In this document: positions 1-11,179 of the stretch, in pieces | Position numbering within the stretch: position 1 is the stretch's first letter | Layout of the letters: each line of letters starts with the position of its first letter | Source of the DNA: Mya arenaria | Taxonomy: Eukaryota > Mollusca > Bivalvia > Myida > Myidae | Direction: 5' to 3' | Length of the DNA stretch: 64,000 nt | NCBI RefSeq assembly: GCF_026914265.1 | Contig: NC_069136.1 | Location: forward strand, 36,625,406-36,689,405 | Program-made: the position numbers and the translations under genes | The notes under the pieces: generated by a model | The model's input: only the letters and a program-made list of their open reading frames with translations | Database searches by the model: none | Told to the model about the DNA's origin: nothing

Positions 1-1682
1 CAATTTATAACATACGTAAGACTATTTGATATAACATCGGCTGATAATTTTAAAAGTGTTGGCCCTATTTGGTCAAGTCCTGTAGCTTTGGATACATCTA
101 AATTATTTAACATTTTACGCGTTTGGGATTCCGTAATCAGAGGAATGTGAAAATATATATGATCAGGAACTTTTGTTTTTACAAAATCATTTACTTTATT
201 AAAATTTGAAGTTGGAATAGGTTCTTTTAAGTTAGCTGCTACGTTTACAAAAAAGTTATTAAAAGTATTTGCAATATCTTGGTTATCAGTAATATCTATT
301 CCATCTTTATGAATGTTTTTTATTAAATTACAGTTGTTTGTCTTTTTTGTAGACGCACCATGTTCTTTAAATATTTTCCAAACTGTTTTAGGGTCTGATT
401 TTCCTTCCTCAATTTTTCTTTTATAAGATTCTTTTTTAGAATTATCTATCAATGTACAAATTTTATTTCTTGAAACTCTGTAGTTATCCATATCATTTTT
501 AGCCTTAAATTTATCACGTTTTTTAATTTCATCTAAAATATCAGGTGTAAACCAATCTGGTTGTTTTATGTGTTTAACTCTGTGAAATCTAATTGGGACG
601 TGATTATCTACAACACTTGAAAAATTAGATACCCAAGTGTGAAGTACTTCATTAGTATCAGTGTTGTTTAGATTACCCCAGGGGATTCTGATAAGATCTG
701 ATAAAAATGACTCCTCTGAAAATGACCTAAATGATCTGTATTTTATAAAATTATGTGAATTGATTTTTTCTTTATAATTTAACTTTTTGTACATAGATCG
801 GATGATAATTCCTATTTTGGGCACGCTTACATTACATATATTTTGATCACAATTAGTATAAATGTGGTCTATTAAAGTTTTTGAAGTTGAACATTCACGC
901 GTCGGCTGCTTAATTAACTGTTTTAATCCTAGTGATAAAATATAGCTAGACCATTCATCATTTATTTTGGAATTTAATAAATCTCGATTTATATCGCCTA
1001 AAATTATTATTTCTTTTTCTTCAAGTTGAACATTTTCTATATGAGTGTCAAATATTTCTTTCCATGCAACTTTAGATTCTGGATGCCTGTAAAGTGAACC
1101 AATTAAAAAAGATTTACATTTTGTTGGCATAATTTCTAACCAAATTATTTCTATATCATCTCCTTCTAAATCTATTCGTCGTATGCAATTTACGTTTTGT
1201 TTTACATATACTGCCAAACCTCCACCGCCATTGAATAAACGGTCGCGACGAAAAGGTACTTGATATCCATCTATATGAAATGTTTCAGTTTTATGGTTTT
1301 CATTGAATTTCGTTTCACTTATACCCATTATATCTATTTTGTTTTTCTTAGATGTTAGCATTAATTGTAATTCATCAAATTTAGAAGACAGTCCAGCTAC
1401 GTTTAAATGACCGATGGTTAAACCTTTTTTATTATTTAATCCTAAATAAGTTAAATTTATGTGTTCCAAAATATTTAAGATAGTAGCGTTAGAGTTTTGA
1501 ACGTCATTGTCATCGTTTATATTATATATACATGTATTCATATTATCATTTAAACAGCTTTTACTCTGGGAAAATAAGTCACAGTTACAGTTAGTTCCAT
1601 TGCATGTGTCACAAATGTTTTGCAGAGTTGCGAAATAATTTGCACTTTCTATGCCACAGGAAACGGCTTCTTTGCCGAATTC
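1..1682 (-). CDS. LINE ORF2: APE endonuclease and N-terminal reverse transcriptase (partial)
   Basis: I translated the minus strand from 1,682 to the window edge and found it open throughout, about 560 residues. The endonuclease motifs are HLNVAGLSS near 1,400, GISETKF near 1,310, GGGGLAVYV near 1,210, GSLYRHPESK near 1,090 and GDINRDLL near 985. The motif LDVSKATGLDQIGPTLLK at 60-115 is the opening block of the reverse transcriptase; the rest lies off the edge. One oddity is that the segment reads VPKIGIIIRSMYKK near 805, where the family normally has SDH followed by a proline. The catalytic Asp-His pair therefore appears to be missing through an in-frame loss of about five residues. The first Met is near 1,541, but the frame is open upstream to the TAG that ends the zinc-knuckle frame, so the true start is uncertain. 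Confidence 0.85.
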
Positions 1683-3415
1683 CTAATTCCAACATTTGTC
1701 AGATTTATGGCCAATCAGACCGCAATACCAGCACGTTATTGGTTGTTTGTGTCTACATTCGTGAGTCTGGTGGTTGCTTTCAAAACAATTTAAACATCGA
1801 TCATCGTCCATTCTTGTACTGCCAGTTCGCCTAACATTTCGATTACCACGGTAGTTATTTGCCGCACGTGGTGGATATACACATTTCGTAAAGTCATAAA
1901 CTATGTGAATGACTTCATTGATTGTTCCCAGAATCCGTTTGATCCCCGAATTTGACGGATGAATATGGTCAGTGAAATTATAGAAACGCATAATGAGTTG
2001 TCCGTTTCTATCGTAAAACGACCTAAATTATCCACATATTCGATTCCATGATGTAATGTTAACCGTTCGATGATCATGTTGACAGCTGTAACGTCAACAT
2101 CCCCGCGCGGTGCCAACTTTGAAAGAATAACTTTGATATTTGGATTTCGAGATTTAATTATGGCTATCAGTTGATCATACTGTTCTTCTAGAAGATCGTG
2201 ATCCGCATTTCCAGAAATATCGTTTCCTCCGATGTAAATGAGAATGCATTCAAAGTTCATAATATCGAATAATTCAATATCTCTAAGTAATGTTTTCACA
2301 GTGGCTCCTGAAACAGAATGTTTGTGTACGTAGGAATGTAAACCCTTCATATTTATTCTGTTGAAAATTGAATCACCCATTAAAATAATTTTTATTTGGT
2401 GATTGAGAGTGGTCTCGTGTAGGACTTCTGAATTGGTCGTGTCGTCTTGTAGGTGCGGTTTCATCACACACAGGCGGCAGGTCATGGTAACATGTTCCAG
2501 GGTCGGAGCTTGGTCTATTTATCACCACTTCAATTTTGCGTGCCTGATTGTGATTAGTGGCCATTTTCAAAGACGGTTTTTCCGCCGTTTGTATTTTCTG
2601 TGTCAATTTAACAGTTTTGCTTCCATTATTCTTTCGCTGAGTTGTGTTTTGCTGTTGGTTATTTTGCAAGCAGGTTTCGTTCCCTGTCAAGATCTGACTA
2701 TAAGTTTTTGTTTTTTTTCCAAGTTCGGAGTTTTCACCTTCTGTCGTATCCGATATATTGCGAGCACATCCAATTTGAGGCATGTAGCAGATTTCTCGAT
2801 CAAAGAGTCTATTTTCAAGTTGCATTGTTCCACTTGACCCTGTAGGTTTAAACTCACTTGCTGCAACAAATGAATTTGACTTTTTATTTCCTTCAACAGC
2901 ATTTGATTATGTAACCCTTGTTCATATGTTATGTCATTTCGTGTCAAATTTCCATCACATAGTCTTTTGTGTACAGGTGTCGATGTCTGATTTAGAGGCA
3001 GTTCTTTGTTTGTTTCATGAAACGAAAGTCCTTGGTCAGAGTTTGTTTTCGAGGTTACAGGTGTCGATACACCAGTCAGTAGCGATTGACTATTTTCAGG
3101 ATACACATTACAATTGTGTAGCAAACTGATTAATGGCGAGGAGTTCAGAGATGTAAAGTCCTGTCTCGTTTTTGGAACCACCATACGTGATGTCGGAATA
3201 ATTAATAACGACTGGCTAGCCTCTGAAGAGAAAGATTCGTCATGGATAGTAGCATCATCTTGTTGCTCATATTTGCTTTGAGATTGGGACATAGTGTAAT
3301 TCAGCGTAGAATTGTCATCGGTAGTGGCATAACTGTTTTTACTGTTGCTGCTATGTCGCCAAAAGTTGAAAGATACGTCTTCGTCTATCTTTTCCATGAT
3401 GTCAGTAGTAAACAA
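1683..3415 (-). pseudogene. LINE ORF1: coiled coil, SGNH/GDSL esterase, zinc knuckles; frameshifted
   Basis: The product would be the RNA-binding/esterase protein of a CR1/L2-type LINE. From 3,415 the first frame carries a Ser/Thr-rich stretch and a probable coiled coil (LLKEIKSQIHLLQQ). A basic linker follows in a second frame (2,825-2,373). A third frame (2,485-1,901) has the SGNH blocks GDSIFNRI, SGATVKTLL and IYIGGND, while the last block, DHIHPSNSG, lies in a fourth segment (1,991-1,683). That segment also has two Cys/His knuckles (CLNCFESNHQTHEC and CWYCGLIGHKSDKC). At least three frame changes, near 2,690-2,825, 2,373-2,485 and 1,901-1,991, break the ORF. The zinc-knuckle frame ends in TAG at 1,683-1,685, and ORF2 continues in the same frame. 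Confidence 0.8.
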
Positions 3416-3474
3416 TCTCAGTATTGTTGTGATCTTTAAATAGAACCAGGCATAAAGAGCCTTCTATGAATTCG

Positions 3475-4535
3475 TACATGACAAAAACATGACAGTGCGT
3501 TAGTGAAAACATGACAGTAAGATGGCGAAAAAGGTAACAGTACCATGGTGAAAACATTGCATTACGATAGTAAAAATATGATAGTACGATGGCATAAACA
3601 TGACATAACCATGGTGAAAACATGACAGAACGTTGGTGAAAATATGACAGTACGATGGCGAAAACATTACGGTACGATGATGAAAACAACGACAGTACGA
3701 TGGTGAAAACTTGATAGTATAGTGGTGAAAACGCGACAGTACGATGGTGAAAACATGACGGTACGATGATGAAAACAATGACAGTACGATAGCGAAAAAT
3801 GACATTACAATGGTAAAAACGCGACAGTACTATCGTGAAAACAAGACAAAATGATTGGGAAAAGGCGCAGTCCCATGATGAAGAAAATACATTACGATGG
3901 TGAAACATAAAAGCAGGATGGTGAAAACATGACTGTACAATTGTGAAAACATGACAGTAAAATGGTGAAAAGGCGACAGTATGATGGTGAAAAAAGACAG
4001 TACGATGGCGAAAAGGCGACAGTTCTATGAAGAAAACATGACAGTACGATAAACATGACAGTACGATGGTGAAAACATGACAGTACGATGGTGAAAACAT
4101 GACAGTACCATGATGGAAACATGACAGTTCAATTGTGAAAACATGTAATTACCATGACAAAAACCTGACAGTGCGTTAGTGAAAACATGACAGTAAGATG
4201 GCAAAAAAGGTAACAGTACCATGGTGAAAACATGGCATTACTATAGTGAAAATATGACAGTACGATGGCATAAACATGACATAACCATGGTGAAAACATG
4301 ACAGAACGTTGGTGAAAACATGACAGTACGATGGCGAAAACATGACGGTACGATGATGAAAACAATGACAGTACGATGGTGAAAACTTGACAGTATAGCG
4401 GTGAAAACGCGACAGTACGATGGTGAAAACATGACGGTACGATGATGAAAACAATGACAGTACGATAGCGAAAAAATGACATTACAATGGTACAATGGTA
4501 AAAACGCGACAGTACTATGGTGAAAACAAGACAGA
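3475..4535. repeat. 22-bp minisatellite with a 676-bp higher-order repeat
   Basis: The unit is close to CATGACAGTACGATGGTGAA plus AA, spaced exactly 22 bp where clean (4,076 to 4,098), in about 48 diverged copies. A longer block is itself repeated: the segment beginning GACAGTGCGTTAG at 3,491 recurs at 4,167 with the same series of variant units. Because 22 is not a multiple of three and the units lack stops, several overlapping minus-strand ORFs rich in Phe, Ser, Cys and His arise. They are products of the repeat and not genes. Confidence 0.9.
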
Positions 4536-6540
4536 ATGTATGTAATTAAAGTTGGTATGGCACTTTGTTTTATTGCAAAAGTCCCAATTTTATTATGTCT
4601 CTATTCTGTTTGCACTTAACTAAACATTCTTCGGCAAAAAATTAAAAGTCATGTTCTTACATATTTTCGTGTCAATATTTTGAACACCGTTGTTCGTTGC
4701 AATGTGACGTACCATTGCTAAAGTTGAATGCTCTTTGGACATGATAATACTTATAATAATATTAATCATCATCATAAACATAATCATTAAATTATTATTG
4801 TTATCATTATTATTTCCATCGTTATCAGCAGATTCGTAATAGTTCTTGTCTTCAATATCATGTTCATTTTGTCATCACCGTTGTCATAATCCTTTTGATT
4901 GTTGTCGCAACCATTGACGACGTGGTCGTCTTTGTATTTATGTTTATCGTATATTCATGTCTATATGAATATAACAATGTCAAGATTAAGGTTATGTGTC
5001 TGGAACTCTACATTTTAACATCCATATAAAAACGAACACGTACAGACAGAAGAAACATACGCACGGACATATGGACCGATGAACGAACAAACACGCACGC
5101 ATACATATAACGTCCTGCATTATCAAGTTGCTATTAATGACCTTCAATGATTAATGCTTTATGATATTGAGCTGTACATAAAGTAATTTAAAAAATTGTG
5201 TTGCACATCAAAACGCGTTCGTATAACAATTATAATAATGATGTTAATACTTCCATTAGCTGTGTCTGTGATAAGTTACACGTGTAACATACACATATAT
5301 CAATATCAATGTTCATGCTTTTAGTCTGAAACTATGAAAAGGAGCATACACCACAAATTGACGCGATCAGACGGATGAAAACAGTTTTATCCTGTTATTG
5401 TTTCGTTTAAAATCGACTTCTTTTTTGAAATTACAGACGGAAGGATTGAGTTCTCAATCAAATTCAAGTTCTTACATGTACAAGATATATTGTTTGATAT
5501 TTACTTAGGTAGCGCCCATTCTAACAGTACCAGTATCAATGCTGTTGAATAAAGAGAAAACAAGTGCATATATAGAGGGAGATGAGTATAATGTACACGT
5601 ATTGTTAAATAAAATTGTAGATGGTGCTTTTAAACTAAGTAGGGCTGATACAATATAGGGCATAACGAGTTCTGGTTATACACAGCTATAAACAGCTCGG
5701 GACTCGAACCCTCAACCCCCTGCTTGCAAGTCAGGTGCTTAACCACAATGAGCTACCTGAAGGGTTGGTATACTTCTGTAAGGGCAATCAACAAATCAAC
5801 AAATCGATCCGATGACCCAAAACTATACAAATGTGCATTCATATTAACAATAACCTGTGTTAAATTAAACAGATAATAAAATATGTTACCTTTGACCATT
5901 CATATACATTTGACATTATGCAGTTGCAATGCGATCTGTATGAGACAAGAAATGGGGAAAAGGTTTTTGTTATCCATGCTTATTAGTCATTTGTTTCAGC
6001 TTTAGTCACTGTACTGTCAGCTTAGTCAAAAGCTAACATTATTATGATTGAATGTGTTGCCAGATATATATTTTTTCAGTCCAGAGCCTATTTTCATAAG
6101 TGTGGACTAGATTGACGCTAAAATCAGTCAATAGTAAAACCTTTGTTTTATTTTACCAGTTAAAACACTCAGTAACACCAGCTTGATGTCAGATATCACC
6201 CTTGTAATTGCAAAGCCCATTAGTGTCAAGATCAGATCAATATTTGTCTTGAAATCCGCAACAGTTGTTCAAGTGCCTATAACTGCTCATCAGCAGGTCA
6301 TAAAACGAAGCTTCAAGATTGAAGGAAAATGTCTAGAAATTAAGAAATTTGCGGAGGGATATAATTAACCAATAAGCAACAATCCAGAATGTGATTTATC
6401 AATATGACTACTAAAATGTGAAATAAAATTGATTTTGACTGAACTGTTTAGGATACACAACTTTGATAGTCTGCTTAAATTTTGTTGAACTTTATCAGTT
6501 AATTGAAACTAATTCCCACAATATTTAGCTGAAATCAATA
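4536..6540. other. AT-rich stretch without a recognisable gene
   Basis: The sequence has scattered ATT/ATC-rich tracts around 4,740-4,900. Apart from the tRNA-like unit near 5,690-5,766 I see no coding signal. A 61-codon ORF at 6,183-6,368 has no splice or domain support. Confidence 0.5.
5690..5766 (-). repeat. tRNA-like unit, probably a tRNA-derived SINE head
   Basis: The minus strand contains an A-box-like TAGCTCATTGTGGTTAAG and a B-box GGTTCGAGTCC (5,700-5,710), with an anticodon-like loop CTTGCAA between them. The 5' and 3' ends do not pair as an acceptor stem, so this is a tRNA-derived repeat or pseudogene and not a working tRNA. Confidence 0.55.
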
Positions 6541-6630
6541 ATGGATTATCTCGGAATATCTTTATAAAACATTTCTTTGGAAGATGTCATTGATGAAGAA
6601 ACCAACACATTAGGAATATCCCTTGAGGAA

Positions 6631-9600
6631 ATGGAAACCTCTTTAAATGCTCAGGTACTTTACATGTTTTACTCAAATATTCTTATATAAATAACTCTAC
6701 TTATGTAAAGCAGTACGTAACCTTTATGTCGTAAAGGCAGATTAAAAGCAATGTTTGCATTGAATACACCATGGAATTTATCTTAATGCTCAATTTAGAT
6801 TAACATTATATTTTATAATGCTACGTAATTCCATTTACTAATATAACGATATTTGATCAAACTGTATTAAGTACATGAATATGTATGATGTATGCTTAAC
6901 ATAGTTAATGGTTTTTTAAGACTATTATAATTATTATAATATTTGACCTTTCAGGATTTGTCAAAGCATATCTTTGAGTTTGATGATGAATTTATCTTCA
7001 GCCTAAAGGTAAACTGTTATTTATTTTTTTGTTATTTAATAAATGTATACTGCCAGTGACGTTTATAGTTTGTTTGAGTGATTTAGACTCTTAATGTGTG
7101 TATTTAGATCAACAATTTTGTTTACATTTTATACACAACTCAATGTCTGCCTACCTCTTCTGATTTCTTTATCAGATGGATGTCAAAAGTTGTATTGTTT
7201 CGGAGTATTCACTACCTGTTGTTATCTGTAGAAATCGAAAGGTCATACAGACTTTTACAAACTTTTATTTGTATGCAATAGAACGGAACGGGTGTTTTTT
7301 AGCTATAATGGCATTATTTCAACTTTAAAATATTTAATTGTTTACTGCGCAATTTACTTTCACTTTTGGTTTTAAGTGTCTGCAGTATGATTGTTGTTTA
7401 AGGGTCATTGCTTTTGAACTTTAATAAACACAATAAACAAATCAGTTACACTGACGTTCTCAGACTCGTCATTTTTATTTATTTAAGTAAATCAAAGTTT
7501 CAAAAATTACAAAAGAACTATTTCAGTATAAATTCAAGCACATTTCGGCTTTTTATATTTCCAGCGCAGGAGTATGTTTTTGCAATTTGTATTTACTTTA
7601 CGCATGCGATTTTCTTCGGTTAATCATATTCATTAGATTCGGCGCAAAGGCGCTATTTGATTATATGCGCATGGAATTCATGTTAATGGAATGCGTTATA
7701 TTATTGTGATATTTTGTTCATTAATGCTCTATAGAGTTTTTATAATTCACCCAATACCGTGATTCAGAGGCATACTTGAAATTAAGAAATGGCTGAGTGT
7801 TTGATAATCAGAACTTTGAACGATTTGTTCCTGTTTTTCCTGCATTATACCCGGCTAATGGGTGCCAGACTATTAAGGTCGTTGGTTTGAATCCCGGTAG
7901 GAAAATACGACTTTGATTTATACGGTCCCATAATAAAGGCGGTTGGCCTACTTGTTTATGACCCGGGACTCAGTCATTGAGAGGGATAATTGATATAATC
8001 GATGGACATTTTCAGTTCAATCGATGTAAAATAGAAAAAAGAAATACTTAGTATCATGAAGCTTTTGTAGTGAAATTCAAAAACACATGATTCAGAAATA
8101 TTTAGCTAGTATTTATTAAACAAGTATTGCATTCTTGAAAGGGCAATACGAGGAGTATTCTCCCACGTTACAAGCATAACAAGGTGCAGTTATTTATGTT
8201 ATGCTGTTGATATGTTTTCCTATTGCCCTCTCAGGAATGCAATATTTTTTAAAATGTAATTAAATGTGATTCTTCAATTCACAACGTGTATTACATTTAC
8301 ATTCATTAAATGTTATTTGCATGCATTTACTAAACGTGTAAAGGTATACTTTTTTCAATAATTAAGTATATATGCACATTTATGAAACCATCATGTTGTT
8401 ACTATTTATTTAGTTATACATTTTTTATAACTGATGTGACTCTTTAAAGGATGTAGGAGCTAATGTTTGCACAATCAAAGCATTCCAGAGATTGACTTTT
8501 ACAAGTTACACAATAACAAAATGATTAACATAGGTTATCGGCCTCATGTATCTGATACATACGGTGGAACATAACTGCCGTCAGATAATCTGTTAACGTC
8601 TGAGTTGTTCGTGTTAACCACTTAATTATGCGATAATTATCAAGCTATCTAGTTAATAGAAACTGTTCTCTGTAAGATAAATATCACAATACTAAAAACT
8701 GGCATCAAAGTGCTCGGAACTGCCACCTTTTTCCCTTTTAGCTGCATAAACAGGTTATCTAGTTATGGTTAGCGAATTCCACTTAATTAGGAACATAATT
8801 ACCGGCAGATAACATTCGTGTTACCACATATTTATAAATGCATTTTGGCCATCTAGTAAGTGTTTATGAATTCCATTAAGTAAGTACATTCTAACTGGTT
8901 AACAAGATACGATTCATGTTACCAGTTATGTTTTGATTATTCCATGGATCATTTTCAATGTGCCCAAGCAGTCCTACAGTTTATGCCAGGTTTCTGGATG
9001 TTGGTCCATTTTCGAAGCCTCACTTCACAGCTAGGTGTTTATTATGCATGTAATTGAGATAACCAATTTCTGTCAGCAGGGGCCCATTAACCACTCTTCC
9101 CTGGTCAGTTTTGGGGTCAGAGGATATTATCAGAGAGCATCTTCAGTACGATTTCTGCACTAAAATTCACGATGACTATAGAAAAGCAATTTATATCATT
9201 TACTCTAGTTTTAAACTTTTATGAAAATGAAAAAAAAAAAATCATTGATTCCATAGCAAAGAAATGAAACATTGAAGTAAATAAAAAAATATATTCAGTC
9301 TTATCGTTTGATTTAATTTCGAACGGAATAACTTTATACATGGGAGTTTTATTTATACTTTTCATTAAGATAACGTTAGCTGTCTACTTACTACAAAAGT
9401 ATCAATATCAACCCTATTATACCCAATGAAATGTACAATTGAATGAAATGGATATTTAGGTTTTATAAAACATAATAATTTATGTATTACATGTATATCT
9501 AACAGTGTCAATAATGCAGTTATAATGAAGTTTGTTATATATGGTTATATTTAAAGAATATGTTTTTCGCAATTTTCACAACAAATGAAAATTAATACTT

Positions 9601-11142
9601 TCTTTTGCTGCATTTTTGGAACAAAAAAGAATACTGCAAACTTGATACATTGCTATTTTTCACTTTAGGATGATTACGCGTAATTCAACCGTATTAAATC
9701 ATAGCAACATTATCCAATTGCTAACAGTCTCATAATTATAAAGTCTAAATTTTGTAAACTCTGAAGTCATCACTTGGATTGAGGTTCGTATGTTTTCAGT
9801 GAAATACTTTTTTGATTAAATTATAATAACTCTGGTTTTACTAAGTGCAGTGGGAAACGAAACCCGAGATGCAAAACGTCCTTACCTAAATAACGCCCGA
9901 GGTTTCTGGACTTTAGGTAATATAATCGAGTTTTAAGTAACACAAGTTGGCATATTACCTACAGACGGAATCACAGACAGACGACGGACGACCAAGGGCA
10001 AATCTATATGCCCCCCCCCCCATTTTATGGGGGCATAAGATGTAATATTAAAAGAAATGTAATATTTTAACCATTTCCAAAAAATAAGGTCATATATTGA
10101 TGTACTTAGATATTCTTATTACTTATAACACAGCTTACAACTTATTTTTTTGTAATCTGAGCACTATATTACCTTGATGTTGAAACTGAACTTTCATAGG
10201 TTTCTATTGATACATTGACATTGTGGTATTTGCTAAAATGCATTTCAAAAAAACATCATTGCCCACTTTTCATGTGAATTATATAAGCCCTCTTTATGTT
10301 TGTGTATCTTAGTTTATGTAATTTTCTAGAAAATTCATATCCTAAAATATAGCTTTTGAAACAGCGATTAAAATCTTCTTTACTGACACAGTTAAATCAA
10401 CGTTTGTTTTCTTTGTAAGATTTCTCTTCTTAATTTGCATTGTTGTGTGAGAACATTCTTCATTAGAAGAGTGATTAAACATTATACACACTTCATGGAA
10501 GCTTTCCATATTATATATATCATATGAGAAATGATCACAACAAAGCAATACTGTATCTTAAACCACTAGTCCGGACTTTTGATATCATACCAGTATATTT
10601 GAACGTTATATGACTCCTTTTATTTTAATATAATATTTAAAATTATCCAACTTTTTCTGATCGTTTGCACTCCTACATGCACAGTTGATGTAAATTTTTA
10701 ATCACAGCAGTCACTGAACTTTTATTACATGTTTCTGTAAACAATGTATGTAGAGCATTTTTCCAGAAATATATATTTTCTCCATTATTTTTCTCTTTGC
10801 GAAAAAGCAAAAATATGTGTATATTAAAGCATCTTATAATAGGGTAATAACTTATTAGTAGTGCGTTTTGATAAGGGAGATGGAATTCGACTCAAGTCGC
10901 ACGAGGCGCTTACTGACTGAAATCAATATCTTAAAACATCAACAACAGTTGAATAAGACATTCCGGATCGACATGTTATTAATATATATATCAATGGTTT
11001 AAATCACTTAAAAGATACATGATTTCGTAATAAATGTTACATTCATGACAAACTTGTTTTATGACGTCATTTAAACATTGCACAATGATACTTGATGGAC
11101 GTCAGTATAGTGGATTTTGGACTACCGTATATAATAATAATA

Positions 11143-11179
<37 letters not shown>

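Larger units (their letters stand above)
1..3430 (-). mobile_element. CR1/L2-group non-LTR retrotransposon (LINE), 5' part
   Basis: Read on the minus strand, the element gives in order a coiled-coil/linker region, an SGNH esterase, zinc knuckles, an APE-type endonuclease and the start of the reverse transcriptase. It continues past the left window edge. An esterase in ORF1 together with an APE endonuclease is known from CR1/L2-group LINEs, so the clade is an inference from domain layout. The 5' end is placed near 3,430 because the 22-bp minisatellite begins shortly beyond it. No target-site duplication can be judged because the 3' end lies outside the window. Confidence 0.85.

Noticed and set aside
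2403-3439. Plus-strand ORFs opposite the LINE
   Set aside because: They are antisense shadows of LINE ORF1 without domain support.
3402-4495. Several overlapping minus-strand ORFs of 65-232 codons
   Set aside because: They read through the 22-bp minisatellite in all frames; the peptides are just the translated repeat.
6183-6368. 61-codon plus-strand ORF
   Set aside because: The composition is plausible, but there is no fitting splice site, domain or continuation to the four-exon gene.
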